From contig CAZYMB010000012.1 in the NCBI GenBank assembly GCA_964648795.1, forward strand, positions 1-62,329: a stretch of DNA of 62,329 nt, given 5' to 3'. Numbering within the stretch: the first letter of the stretch is position 1; every line of letters starts with the position of its first letter. The position numbers and the translations under genes are program-made. Below are positions 33,318 through 41,061 of the stretch, in pieces. Origin of the DNA: JAHDDW01 sp964648795 (GTDB taxonomy: Bacteria > Actinomycetota > Acidimicrobiia > Acidimicrobiales > SZUA-35). Below the pieces are notes generated by a model. That model did no database searches and was not told the DNA's origin. It saw only the letters and a program-made list of their open reading frames with translations.

Positions 33318-34241
33318 ATGTTGCAAGGTTCACTTGAAAATTTTTCACTTGATGAAGTCCTAGGTCTTCTATCAGGCAGCGAAAAGACTGGTCGACTCGA
33401 AGTTAACGGCGAACGTGGCGCTGGAGCATTGTTGTTCAATGACGGCATGTTAGTCGGAGCCTCATCAGACAAGGCTGCAGGAGAGCAGACAAGTATCGAC
33501 CACATGTTTGAACTGTTGCGTTTCGAAAGTGGTAACTTCTCATTCATCGCAGAACCAACTTCTGGAACAGAAGCTCCTCAAGACCTAAACAAGGTCCTGG
33601 GCGAAGCAAAAACTAGACTTGAGGACTGGAGAGAGATAGAAGCAGTAGTTCCCAGCCTCAGTCACATCGTTACACCTTCAGCAGATCTCCCAGAAGACCA
33701 AGTAACAATTAATCGTGAAGAGTGGGCGACTCTAAACATAATCGGTACAGGCTGTAACGTCTCTCGAGTGTGTGATGAACTATCTCTGGATGAGATTGGC
33801 GGCTCGCGTCGAGTTAAAAATCTAGCCGAAAGATCTCTTGTCCTAATCGGAGCGCCAATCAATCTTGGTACCCCAGAGCCTTCAGTTGGCGAGAATGCCG
33901 ACTTCGGAATTTTAGAGGACTCAGAAGCTCCTGTCGAAGAAGTAGATGACAAGACAAGTGAACAAGACTTACTTGACCAGTTGCAACCTCCAGTAGCAGA
34001 TCAGGTTGTTGAAGCCCCAGAACCTGCTTTCGAATTCAATTTGGAAGCAGGCCTAGAGGATGAGTTGGAACCTATTGGGGCAGAATCAAACGAGACGATT
34101 CTAGATGCTGGCGGCCAGTTCCCAGGTTTCCCAGCTGAAGGTGACGAACCTTCTGCGTTTACGAATCTGCAAGAAGAAACTGGCGACGAAGAAGAAGCTG
34201 GAGGTGGCCTACTCAAGCGCTACCTCGGCGGCGATAGCTAA
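33318..34241 (+). CDS. DUF4388 (PATAN-like) domain protein
   Basis: The first 90 residues match the DUF4388 pattern: LQGSLENFSLDEVLGLLSGSEKTG, LEVNGERGAGALLFNDGMLVGA, and a helix then a strand (ELLRFESGNFSF). These domains occur in signalling proteins linked to gliding, polysaccharide and type IV pilus control. The remainder (about 90-307) is mostly helical and then strongly acidic, ending LLKRYLGGDS. GAAAGG lies 7 nt before the ATG. It is directly upstream of a prepilin peptidase gene, so a role in pilus regulation is a reasonable inference. Confidence 0.75.
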   Translation: MLQGSLENFSLDEVLGLLSGSEKTGRLEVNGERGAGALLFNDGMLVGASSDKAAGEQTSIDHMFELLRFESGNFSFIAEPTSGTEAPQDLNKVLGEAKTRLEDWREIEAVVPSLSHIVTPSADLPEDQVTINREEWATLNIIGTGCNVSRVCDELSLDEIGGSRRVKNLAERSLVLIGAPINLGTPEPSVGENADFGILEDSEAPVEEVDDKTSEQDLLDQLQPPVADQVVEAPEPAFEFNLEAGLEDELEPIGAESNETILDAGGQFPGFPAEGDEPSAFTNLQEETGDEEEAGGGLLKRYLGGDS

Positions 34242-34268
34242 CACAAACATGGAGGCGCTGAGGCAGTT

Positions 34269-35012
34269 ATGGCGTCATTAGGTCTGATAATTGTTGTAGT
34301 GGCAGCGTCTGCGTTCGTAGCCCCCTTGGCTCGAATCTTTGTAGATCGAACAGTTAACCGTGAAGGTGTTGCTAAAGCTGCTCGTTGCAACGACTGTGGT
34401 ACTCAACTAACGCAGCCCCAGATGGTTCCATTCTTTAGTTGGTTTAGTAGCTGCAATCATTGTGGCGCACGTTTTGATTTTCGTTATCGTGCTTCTGATA
34501 TCTGGGTGATAGCTCTACCTGTCTCGATGATTTTGGGTGTCGCAGCTCCAGAGCTTGGAGTTTATGTAGCAGCTTCATGGATACTGGCAATTCTTGTCGT
34601 AATCGATTTTGAACATCACCTTCTTCCCAATGTTCTTGTTTGGCCACTAAATTTTGCAACCGCAATTGCCATTGGTATCTTCACTCTTACGATCAGTGAT
34701 TTCGGTTGGGTCGCTGCTGCAACTGGGGCTGGCGTATTTTCGGGCTTCCTATTTCTGATGTTCGTTGTATATCCAAAAGGCCTAGGCTTTGGCGATGTAA
34801 AGCTTGGTATTGCGTTAGGAGCCTTAGTTGGTTGGGTTCAGCCAACATGGTTTGATGCGCTCCGAGTTACCTTGTGGGCAATTTTTGGCGCACTCATATT
34901 AGGGGCGGTTGGTGGGATGTTGTGGAATCTAGTTATGAAAAGAGGAAGGGCCGAGGTTCCTTTTGGGCCTGCCCTAGTCGTGGGTAGTGCTGTGACTATA
35001 ATCTTGTCGTGA
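34269..35012 (+). CDS. Type 4 prepilin peptidase (A24 family)
   Basis: Integral membrane aspartic protease of 247 residues that cleaves and N-methylates type IV prepilins. The N-terminal cytoplasmic loop has both Cys pairs (ARCNDCG and SSCNHCGARF), as in full-length PilD. The catalytic aspartates lie in VVIDFEHHLLPN and in GFGDVKLGIALG. It lies between the DUF4388 gene and aroKB, whose start overlaps its stop by 4 nt. No pilin gene is in the window, so pili or a Tad/T2S-like system must be encoded elsewhere. Confidence 0.9.
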   Translation: MASLGLIIVVVAASAFVAPLARIFVDRTVNREGVAKAARCNDCGTQLTQPQMVPFFSWFSSCNHCGARFDFRYRASDIWVIALPVSMILGVAAPELGVYVAASWILAILVVIDFEHHLLPNVLVWPLNFATAIAIGIFTLTISDFGWVAAATGAGVFSGFLFLMFVVYPKGLGFGDVKLGIALGALVGWVQPTWFDALRVTLWAIFGALILGAVGGMLWNLVMKRGRAEVPFGPALVVGSAVTIILS

Positions 35013-36622
35013 AGTCGTTAGTACTAATTGGACAATCCGGCTCTGGAAAGACTACTTTGGGTCGCTCCATTGCAGCCAAGCTTGGCATCTCGTTTTGTGA
35101 CCTAGATGTACAACTAACTGAAGCCTCCGGTAAATCAATAGATGAGTTGCTGTCACAAGGTGAAGACAAGTTCCGGTCGCTAGAAACTGCTCAACTTGAA
35201 TCTGCGCTGTTAGCAGGATACGAGATGATCTCTACTGGCGGTGGCGCAGTATTGTCTTCGAAGAATCGTGACATATTGGATGCCGACGCTTCGGTAATTT
35301 GGTTGGAATGCGGCGTCGACGATTTGGCCAACCGACTAGAGGGTGCCACCGATAGACCACTCCTAGATACTAGTTCCCTGACCGAGAGTCTGGCTGAGCA
35401 ACGCCGTCAGAGATTAAAGTACTATTTCCTAGCAGCGGACGCCAGAGTCGATGTAGGCGGGAGATCAGTTGAAGAAGCGTGTGACCTGGTTGTAGCCAAG
35501 GCACAAGAACTAGCTGAGGCCGACAAACTTGGAACGAGACCAAAGATGATCGAGCGAGTTGACCTCGGCAGTGATGAAGGTTACGACATAGTCATCGGGC
35601 ACGGAGTTATGGCTTCGATTAGCGACTACATCCCAGAAGATGCCAAGAAGGCTGTAATAATCTCTCAAGAAGGAATTGACTTCGACCTCGATCTGAATAT
35701 TGAATCCACTCGAATTAATATCGAGAACGGTGAATCTGCCAAGGAAATGAAGACCATCGAGATGTTGGGCTCTGAATTTTCGGAACTAGGACTAACCAGA
35801 CAAGATGTCGTTATTTCACTTGGCGGTGGTGTCGTTACCGATGTCGCCGGGTTTGCAGCTGCAACGTACCACCGAGGTATTGAAGTAATACACGTACCTA
35901 CCACTCTGCTAGGTCAAGTCGACGCTGCAATTGGTGGTAAATGTGGCGTAAATCTTCCGGAAGGCAAGAACCTAGTTGGAGCTTTCTGGCAGCCACTCGC
36001 AGTGATCTGCGATACATCTACGCTAGCTACTCTGCCTGCAGACCAATTCCGAAACGGTGTTGGGGAAGTTGCAAAGTACGAGTTACTTAAGCCAACACTG
36101 GTAAAAGCGGGTTGTGATTTTACGGGCTTGGACGCTCCATTTAATGAACTAACTCTCACTGAGTTAGTAACGGTAAGTGCTCGCATGAAAGCATTTGTTG
36201 TTTCAAATGACGAACGCGAGGCTGGACTCCGGGCTGTACTTAACTATGGACATACTTTGGCCCATGCTATTGAGACATACGGCGGCTTCGAAGGTAACCA
36301 CGGAACTGCAGTCATCAAGGGGTTGATCTTTGCTGCTGAGTTGGCGCGGTCTATGGAGCGAATCGGCACGGATCGAGTAACCGAGCACTATGAAGTTGCC
36401 GAAAAGTACGGATTTGATAAGCGTCTGCGAGGCGACTTTGATTCTGATGCAATGCTTAAGATCATGGAACGAGACAAGAAGGCTTTAGAAGGATTAACAT
36501 TCGTTCTAGACGGCGAAAACGGGATAGAGCCGGTGGTTGTGGAAGATAAGAGCAAGGTCCGAGACATTCTCGAAACGATGATTTCTGGTCCGGTGACACA
36601 AGAGGCAACCGCAGAGGTCTAG
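35009..36622 (+). CDS. aroKB: Shikimate kinase / 3-dehydroquinate synthase fusion
   Basis: A single 537-residue reading frame joins two shikimate-pathway enzymes. Residues 1 to about 170 are AroK: Walker A LIGQSGSGKTTLG, the DLD of the Mg/shikimate site and STGGGAV. From about residue 180, after a short linker, comes AroB: DVVISLGGGVVTDVAGFAAA, HVPTTLLGQVDAAIGGKCGVN and LNYGHTLAHAIE, which holds zinc-ligand His residues. Both halves look catalytically complete. Such fusions exist (for instance in Thermotoga) but the genes are separate in most actinobacteria. aroC is not nearby. Confidence 0.93.
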   Translation: MKSLVLIGQSGSGKTTLGRSIAAKLGISFCDLDVQLTEASGKSIDELLSQGEDKFRSLETAQLESALLAGYEMISTGGGAVLSSKNRDILDADASVIWLECGVDDLANRLEGATDRPLLDTSSLTESLAEQRRQRLKYYFLAADARVDVGGRSVEEACDLVVAKAQELAEADKLGTRPKMIERVDLGSDEGYDIVIGHGVMASISDYIPEDAKKAVIISQEGIDFDLDLNIESTRINIENGESAKEMKTIEMLGSEFSELGLTRQDVVISLGGGVVTDVAGFAAATYHRGIEVIHVPTTLLGQVDAAIGGKCGVNLPEGKNLVGAFWQPLAVICDTSTLATLPADQFRNGVGEVAKYELLKPTLVKAGCDFTGLDAPFNELTLTELVTVSARMKAFVVSNDEREAGLRAVLNYGHTLAHAIETYGGFEGNHGTAVIKGLIFAAELARSMERIGTDRVTEHYEVAEKYGFDKRLRGDFDSDAMLKIMERDKKALEGLTFVLDGENGIEPVVVEDKSKVRDILETMISGPVTQEATAEV

Positions 36623-36690
36623 AGACTTTATGTTGTCTATTTGGTAGACTCGCCCCTGGCCATTGTTAGCACTTTGGCGTAGGGAGTCTC

Positions 36691-37254
36691 ATGGGAACAA
36701 TCAGTACCGCCGATTTTAAGAACGGTGTCGCCATAGAAATGTCAGAAGGTCTCTTCCAGATCACCGAGTTTCAACATGTTAAGCCAGGGAAAGGCCCAGC
36801 TTTTGTTCGCACGACTCTAAAGAATCTTAGATCTGGGGCTGTCTTGGACAAGACCTTCAGGGCTGGAGAAAAAGTCGAGCATGCCTTCATTGAGAAAAAG
36901 GATATGCAATTTCTCTACGCTGACACTACTGGGTTGACATTCATGGATAACGAGACTTTTGAGCAGCTAACTGTACCTTCTGACTCGATCGGTGAAGCCA
37001 GCAAATACCTCTTGGACGGAATGAGTGCCAAGCTAATGATGTATGGCGAAGAATTAATTGGTGTCGACCTTCCTGCTTCGGTTGAGTTGACTGTCACCGA
37101 GACCGAACCAGGTCTCCAAGGAGACCGAGTTTCCGGGGCAAGAAAGCCTGCAACTTTAGAAACCGGACTAGTACTGCAAGTACCACTATTTATCGATGTT
37201 GGCACAAAGATTAAAGTCGACACTCGCACCGGTGAATATCAGACCCGTGTTTAA
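36691..37254 (+). CDS. efp: Translation elongation factor P
   Basis: Promotes peptide bond formation at proline runs. The 187-residue protein has the three beta-barrel domains, with the tip loop HVKPGKGPAFVRTTLKNL bearing the Lys that is modified in some bacteria. Domain III ends KVDTRTGEYQTRV. No modification enzyme gene (epmA, deoxyhypusine-like or others) is in the window. GGAG lies 7 nt before the ATG. nusB follows. Confidence 0.96.
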   Translation: MGTISTADFKNGVAIEMSEGLFQITEFQHVKPGKGPAFVRTTLKNLRSGAVLDKTFRAGEKVEHAFIEKKDMQFLYADTTGLTFMDNETFEQLTVPSDSIGEASKYLLDGMSAKLMMYGEELIGVDLPASVELTVTETEPGLQGDRVSGARKPATLETGLVLQVPLFIDVGTKIKVDTRTGEYQTRV

Positions 37255-37281
37255 AGTTCTAGTCCTAAGACGGGTTTCATT

Positions 37282-37677
37282 ATGAGTAACGAAAATTCTC
37301 GATCTGAGAGTAGAGCTACAGCGCTAGAGTTTCTGTACCAAGCAGGTATAAGAGATGCATCTCCAATCGAGATGTTTGAAGAAATCGAAAGCGAAGACGA
37401 ATTCGTCCGATCTTTGCTCAAGTCACTGGAATCGAAGTCGGACCAAGTTGAATCACTAATCGAAGCCAACCTGAGCGATGGCTGGGCGCTGTCACGTATC
37501 CCGGCAGTCGATCTTGGCATTCTTTCGCTTGGCATAGTAGAGCTACAGATGGGTGAGACCCCGCACGCAGTTGTTCTCTCAGAAGCTACCAAATTGGCTT
37601 TCTCGTATTCAACAGAGGAATCAGCAAAGTTCGTAAACGGCCTGTTGGCTTCTATTACAGCGGAGCTAGAAGCCTAG
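37282..37677 (+). CDS. nusB: Transcription antitermination factor NusB
   Basis: All-helical RNA-binding protein of 131 residues for rRNA antitermination (boxA binding). The signature SRATALEFLYQAG and later DLGILSLGIVELQMGETPHA match the family, and FVNGLLASI is at the end. Gene order efp-nusB is common in actinobacteria. Confidence 0.92.
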   Translation: MSNENSRSESRATALEFLYQAGIRDASPIEMFEEIESEDEFVRSLLKSLESKSDQVESLIEANLSDGWALSRIPAVDLGILSLGIVELQMGETPHAVVLSEATKLAFSYSTEESAKFVNGLLASITAELEA

Positions 37678-37685
37678 ATACGCCC

Positions 37686-37712
37686 TTGAGGGGACTTTAA
37701 GAATCTTATAAT
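37686..37712 (+). promoter_or_regulatory. Promoter of the CAP-domain gene
   Basis: TATAAT at 37707-37712 is a perfect -10 hexamer. TTGAGG at 37686-37691 is a partial -35 with a rather short 15-bp spacer. The transcript would begin about 10 nt before the GTG start. Confidence 0.5.
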
Positions 37713-37729
37713 CTGCCGATCTTACTTTA

Positions 37730-38740
37730 GTGAGGTTGGTTTTACGTTTGGCATTTTCGGGCATTGCTCTTAGCTTGACCAGTTTCGCCCTGCCCCCAAC
37801 AGCCTTAGAAGAGCCAACTCTGGTACAACCCGATCCAGCGCCAGCACAGTTAGCATTCTCAGACTCAAACCTTTGGGTTGATACCCAAGACAGAGATGCA
37901 GTAATTTCTTTGGTTGAGAGCGCCGAAGATTTAGAACAAGCAGATCTCGATTGGACAGGCAGCCATGATCAATGCGAAGCCGGACAAAGCTCGGAGGAGC
38001 TGCGTGAACAAACAATTGGTCGAGTTAACTTTTACCGAGCGCTTGCCGGCGTACCTGCCATTGTCATAGAGAACCCTGAATTCTCCGAAAGGGCGCAAGC
38101 AGGGGCTTTAACCATGAGTGCGGAAGGCGAGTTAAGCCACGAGCCAACCCCAGACTTTGCCTGTCTTAGCGAGTTTGGAGCTGAAGCTGCGGCCAACTCA
38201 AATCTGTATTTGGGACGTACTGGCCCAGCGGCAATCGATGGATACATAGAAGACCCTGGCGAAACGAACAATGTTGTTGGACATCGCTTGACAGTATTGC
38301 ACCCTCCGACACGGGAAATGGGAGTTGGCCACACTGCTGCAGTCGGTGATCGCTTTGCTTCTAACGTGCTCTGGGTTTTTGATGATCTTGTGTTCGATGA
38401 CTGGGGAACTATTCGCGAAGAACAAGACTTCGTTGCCTGGCCTGCCCGAGGCTACATCACTGAAGAACTCGTCTATCCGAGGTGGTCGTTTAGCTTGAAC
38501 GACTCTGGGTTCGCAAATGCAGATGTTTCTGTCACCGTTAATGGGGAACCAGTAGAGTTAGAAGTTGTAGCCCGAACAGCCGATATTAGTCAGGTGCCGC
38601 CGCCTGTCATTGTTTGGGAACCCCAAATCGACTTTGACACTCTTAGTGGAGTCGATACTGAGTTTGAGGTGACTGTTTCAGGAGTGGATACTCCGACAGG
38701 TTTTGAGAGCTACAGCTACACAGTAACTGTAATCAGCTAA
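37730..38740 (+). CDS. Secreted CAP-domain (SCP/PR1-like) protein
   Basis: Exported 336-residue protein with a signal peptide (RLAFSGIALSLTSFALPPTA, no lipobox). The CAP domain covers about residues 85-235. VNFYRALAGVP is its first helix, LSHEPT carries the conserved His region, and GVGHTAAVGDR with LWVFDDL is the end of the domain. A C-terminal beta domain of about 100 residues follows. CAP proteins outside eukaryotes are surface or secreted proteins of mostly unknown role. The start is GTG at 37730; a TTG at 37748, with GAGG upstream, is an alternative. The stop codon lies inside a terminator hairpin. Confidence 0.82.
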   Translation: MRLVLRLAFSGIALSLTSFALPPTALEEPTLVQPDPAPAQLAFSDSNLWVDTQDRDAVISLVESAEDLEQADLDWTGSHDQCEAGQSSEELREQTIGRVNFYRALAGVPAIVIENPEFSERAQAGALTMSAEGELSHEPTPDFACLSEFGAEAAANSNLYLGRTGPAAIDGYIEDPGETNNVVGHRLTVLHPPTREMGVGHTAAVGDRFASNVLWVFDDLVFDDWGTIREEQDFVAWPARGYITEELVYPRWSFSLNDSGFANADVSVTVNGEPVELEVVARTADISQVPPPVIVWEPQIDFDTLSGVDTEFEVTVSGVDTPTGFESYSYTVTVIS

Positions 38741-38754
38741 CTGATTACAGTTTT
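38725..38754 (+). terminator. Intrinsic terminator after the CAP-domain gene
   Basis: A perfect 12-bp stem (AACTGTAATCAG/CTGATTACAGTT) with a CTAA loop is followed by TTTT. The stop codon TAA of the CAP gene forms part of the loop. The MBL gene converges from the right and its stop codon (38753-38755) begins inside the T run, so the hairpin may serve both genes. Confidence 0.8.
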
Positions 38755-39385
38755 ACCAGCCTCTATCGACCCAAGCTTGAAAGTCTTTCTGTTCCGCCCC
38801 AATAGTTGTCACGTCACCATGACCAGGGAAGCAGATCGTGTCATCGTCAAACTTAAACAGTCGCTCCGAGATAGAAGTCAGAATTGTCTTGAAGTCACCG
38901 CCTGGCATATCTGTTCTTCCAGGTCCACCTTCGAACAGAGTGTCGCCGGTAAATAGGAAAGGCTTGTCGACAACCTTGAAACAAATGGAACCTTCAGTAT
39001 GTCCAGGTGTAGAAATTAGATCGATCTTGAGTTTGCCAACTTCTATCTGAGTCTCGTGCTCAAGAATAAAGTCGTAGCCTGGGAGCCGGTAAGTATCTCC
39101 GGCGCCAACGCCGACATCGTAGCCGGCATCACGAACTTGGGTCAACGCTCCAATGTGATCCCAATGACCATGGGTTTCTAGGACAAGACGGGTTTGGGTC
39201 TGCTCACAGAGTTGTAGCAATAGTTCGTGCTCATCTGCAGCGTCCAACATAACTGATTCGCCAGTTTGCCCGCAGGTTACGAAGAATACGTTGTTATCAA
39301 TTGGGCCGACGACCACTTTGGACAAAGTGATATCAGAGTCTTTGTGTAACACTTGTAGTGAGAAGTTCTCTAATGTATCTCCCAT
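38753..39385 (-). CDS. MBL-fold metallo-hydrolase, glyoxalase II-like
   Basis: A 210-residue metallo-beta-lactamase-fold enzyme with the binuclear zinc motif THGHWDH. A further His lies in ISTPGHTEGSI, an Asp in FTGDTLFEGGPGRTD and a last His in CFPGHGDVTT. The short form without a C-terminal helical domain is like YcbL/GloB2 enzymes that act on thioesters such as S-lactoylglutathione; actinobacteria often lack glutathione, so the true substrate may differ. Convergent with the CAP gene. Confidence 0.9.
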   Translation of the reverse strand: MGDTLENFSLQVLHKDSDITLSKVVVGPIDNNVFFVTCGQTGESVMLDAADEHELLLQLCEQTQTRLVLETHGHWDHIGALTQVRDAGYDVGVGAGDTYRLPGYDFILEHETQIEVGKLKIDLISTPGHTEGSICFKVVDKPFLFTGDTLFEGGPGRTDMPGGDFKTILTSISERLFKFDDDTICFPGHGDVTTIGAEQKDFQAWVDRGW

Positions 39386-39455
39386 GCCTATTCTTTCTGG
39401 TTGCTTTAGTTAAGCCTAGGCTAGCTCGCTTGTACAAGCCAAATGCTGGTGAGAA

Positions 39456-39484
39456 TTGCTTTTGTTTAAGACTTTAAGTACGAT
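39456..39484 (+). promoter_or_regulatory. Promoter of the pyrimidine operon
   Basis: TTGCTT (39456-39461), a 17-bp spacer and TACGAT (39479-39484) form a fair sigma-70 type promoter. Transcription from about 39491 would place the PyrR-binding loop at the very 5' end of the RNA. Confidence 0.5.
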
Positions 39485-39500
39485 CTATCGAGGTCGTAAA

Positions 39501-39520
39501 TTGAGTCCAGAGAGGCTCGA
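39501..39520 (+). promoter_or_regulatory. PyrR-binding loop in the pyr leader RNA
   Basis: AGTCCAGAGAGGCT at 39504-39517 matches the known PyrR binding consensus ARUCCNGNGAGGYU at every position. The flanking bases TTGAG/CTCGA extend the hairpin stem. PyrR with bound UMP stabilises this hairpin and lowers pyr expression. The bases CCAGAG (39507-39512) can instead pair with CTCTGG (39554-39559), and AGGCT (39513-39517) with AGCCT (39532-39536), which would be the alternative fold without PyrR. Confidence 0.85.
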
Positions 39521-39526
39521 ACGAAC

Positions 39527-39530
39527 GGAG
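39527..39530 (+). promoter_or_regulatory. Shine-Dalgarno of pyrR, deciding its start
   Basis: GGAG lies 6 nt before ATG 39537. No comparable site precedes the later in-frame ATG at 39603. It sits only 9 nt after the PyrR-binding loop and inside the loop of the possible AGGCT/AGCCT stem, so ribosome access could depend on the fold. Confidence 0.6.
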
Positions 39531-39536
39531 AAGCCT

Positions 39537-40103
39537 ATGGCTAAACGCGAACGCTCTGGTAAGCCCCCCTATGGGGGCTTTTTTAATGTCCATTCACAAG
39601 TTATGGACCAAGCAGCGGTTGAGAGAGCAATCAAAAGAATCGCTCATGAGATTATCGAGCACAACGAAGGCCTGGATGATGTCTGTGTTGTTGGATTACA
39701 GACCGGTGGGGTCGAATTTGCCGAAGCCATTGCATCAGCACTCGCTCGGATAGATGAGAAGATTGTCCCAACAGGCAAGCTCGATGTCGCCCTTTATCGT
39801 GACGACATTAACATTCGACCGATTCTGCCTGAAGCAGTCACAGAGATAACATTTGACATTGGACACAGACACGTCGTGTTAGTAGATGATGTGCTCTTTA
39901 CGGGCAGAACAATTCGTTCGGCAATGGACGCACTCATAGACGCAGGGCGACCAAAGACGATTCAACTCGCAGTCATGATCGATAGAGGGCACCGAGAGCT
40001 ACCAATTCGCCCAGACTATGTTGGCAAGAATTTACCGACCCGCTTAGGTGAGGCTGTCAATGCATCACTTGCGGGCGTCGAACTGGGGGAGACACTTCGA
40101 TGA
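39537..40103 (+). CDS. pyrR: Bifunctional pyr operon regulator / uracil phosphoribosyltransferase PyrR
   Basis: RNA-binding regulator of pyrimidine genes with PRTase fold. The core VERAIKRIAHEIIEHN, GLQTGGVEFAEAIA and LDVALYRDDI, and the PRPP loop VVLVDDVLFTGRT, are all present. Starting at ATG 39537 gives 188 residues, close to mycobacterial PyrR. ATG 39603 would give 166 and remove the first strand seen in other PyrR proteins. With the earlier start the terminator hairpin (39561-39584) is coding and yields KPPYGGFF. The stop overlaps pyrB by 4 nt. First gene of the pyr operon. Confidence 0.9.
   Translation: MAKRERSGKPPYGGFFNVHSQVMDQAAVERAIKRIAHEIIEHNEGLDDVCVVGLQTGGVEFAEAIASALARIDEKIVPTGKLDVALYRDDINIRPILPEAVTEITFDIGHRHVVLVDDVLFTGRTIRSAMDALIDAGRPKTIQLAVMIDRGHRELPIRPDYVGKNLPTRLGEAVNASLAGVELGETLR
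39561..39584 (+). terminator. Intrinsic terminator (attenuator) inside the 5' end of pyrR
   Basis: AAGCCCCC (39561-39568) and GGGGGCTT (39573-39580) form an 8-bp GC-rich stem with a 4-nt loop, followed by a run of U (TTTTTT at 39579-39584). It is a textbook rho-independent terminator located 44 nt after the PyrR-binding loop, and so a candidate attenuator for the whole operon. Confidence 0.85.
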
Positions 40104-41059
40104 AGCACCTACTATCAATTGACGACCTGAGTCGGCTAGAACTAGAAGAGTTAATGCGCTTGACTGCGATCTTTGATGAGGTTCTGGATCGAGATGTCCC
40201 AGTAGTCTCTGCACTTCGAGGCAAGAATGTTGTTCTCGGTTTCTTCGAGAACTCGACCAGAACCAAAATGAGTTTTGAACTTGCTGCTAAGTCTCTCTCT
40301 GCTGGAACCATGAATTTCGCGGCGAGCTCTTCAAGTACTAATAAGGGCGAGTCGCTCAAAGATACTGTCGAAACAATCTCAGCGATGGAGCCAGACCTAT
40401 TCATCGTGCGCCACGCTTCTTCGGGTGTCCCAGCACAGGTATCAAGATGGACCGATGCCGGTGTCATCTCCGCTGGAGATGGCACTCACTCGCACCCCAC
40501 TCAAGGGCTCTTAGACGTTTACACAGCCGGCAAGGAACTCGCTGAGCGAAACCTTGGGTCGCTTGAGGGTAAGCGTGTTGCATTCTGCGGTGACTTAGAT
40601 CAGCGTGTCGCAAGATCATCAATCGCAGCGTTTGCCAAACTCGGTGCTGAGGTTCTAGCAACTGGGCCTGCGACAATGATCCCACCGCATTTTGAGAAGA
40701 TGCCGATCAAACTAGTGCCGGATATCGACAGTGTCCTTGGTGAGATTGATGTTTTGTATCTGCTGCGAATCCAAAAAGAACGCAAAGGTAAGATTCTGTT
40801 ACCGTCACTCCGAGAATACCGACAACGCTTTGGCATATCGGTTGAACGTCAGGCAAAACTACGAGACGATTGCCTGATTATGCATCCAGGCCCAATTAAC
40901 CGCGGTGTCGAACTGGACGAAGACGTAACCAATGATGGCCGGTCCGTCATAACTAATCAGGTACGCAACGGCATTCCAACAAGGATGGCCGTGATATTCA
41001 AACTTCTAGCATCAGCGTCACAGGTCGAGAAGCTGGTAACTGAACAAGGGCAGGGTTAG
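40100..41059 (+). CDS. pyrB: Aspartate carbamoyltransferase catalytic subunit
   Basis: Condenses carbamoyl phosphate with aspartate. The 319-residue protein has the carbamoyl-phosphate site FFENSTRTKMSFELA (TRTK where most have TRTR) and HPTQGLLDVYT, then a C-terminal aspartate domain with LRIQKERKG and HPGPINRGVELD. No pyrI regulatory subunit is present, as usual in actinobacteria. It follows pyrR with a 4-nt overlap. Confidence 0.96.
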   Translation: MKHLLSIDDLSRLELEELMRLTAIFDEVLDRDVPVVSALRGKNVVLGFFENSTRTKMSFELAAKSLSAGTMNFAASSSSTNKGESLKDTVETISAMEPDLFIVRHASSGVPAQVSRWTDAGVISAGDGTHSHPTQGLLDVYTAGKELAERNLGSLEGKRVAFCGDLDQRVARSSIAAFAKLGAEVLATGPATMIPPHFEKMPIKLVPDIDSVLGEIDVLYLLRIQKERKGKILLPSLREYRQRFGISVERQAKLRDDCLIMHPGPINRGVELDEDVTNDGRSVITNQVRNGIPTRMAVIFKLLASASQVEKLVTEQGQG

Positions 41060-41061
41060 CC

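Noticed and set aside
39456..39536. Upstream extension of PyrR from ATG 39456
   Set aside because: This region is the promoter and the PyrR-binding loop; the ATG overlaps the -35 box.
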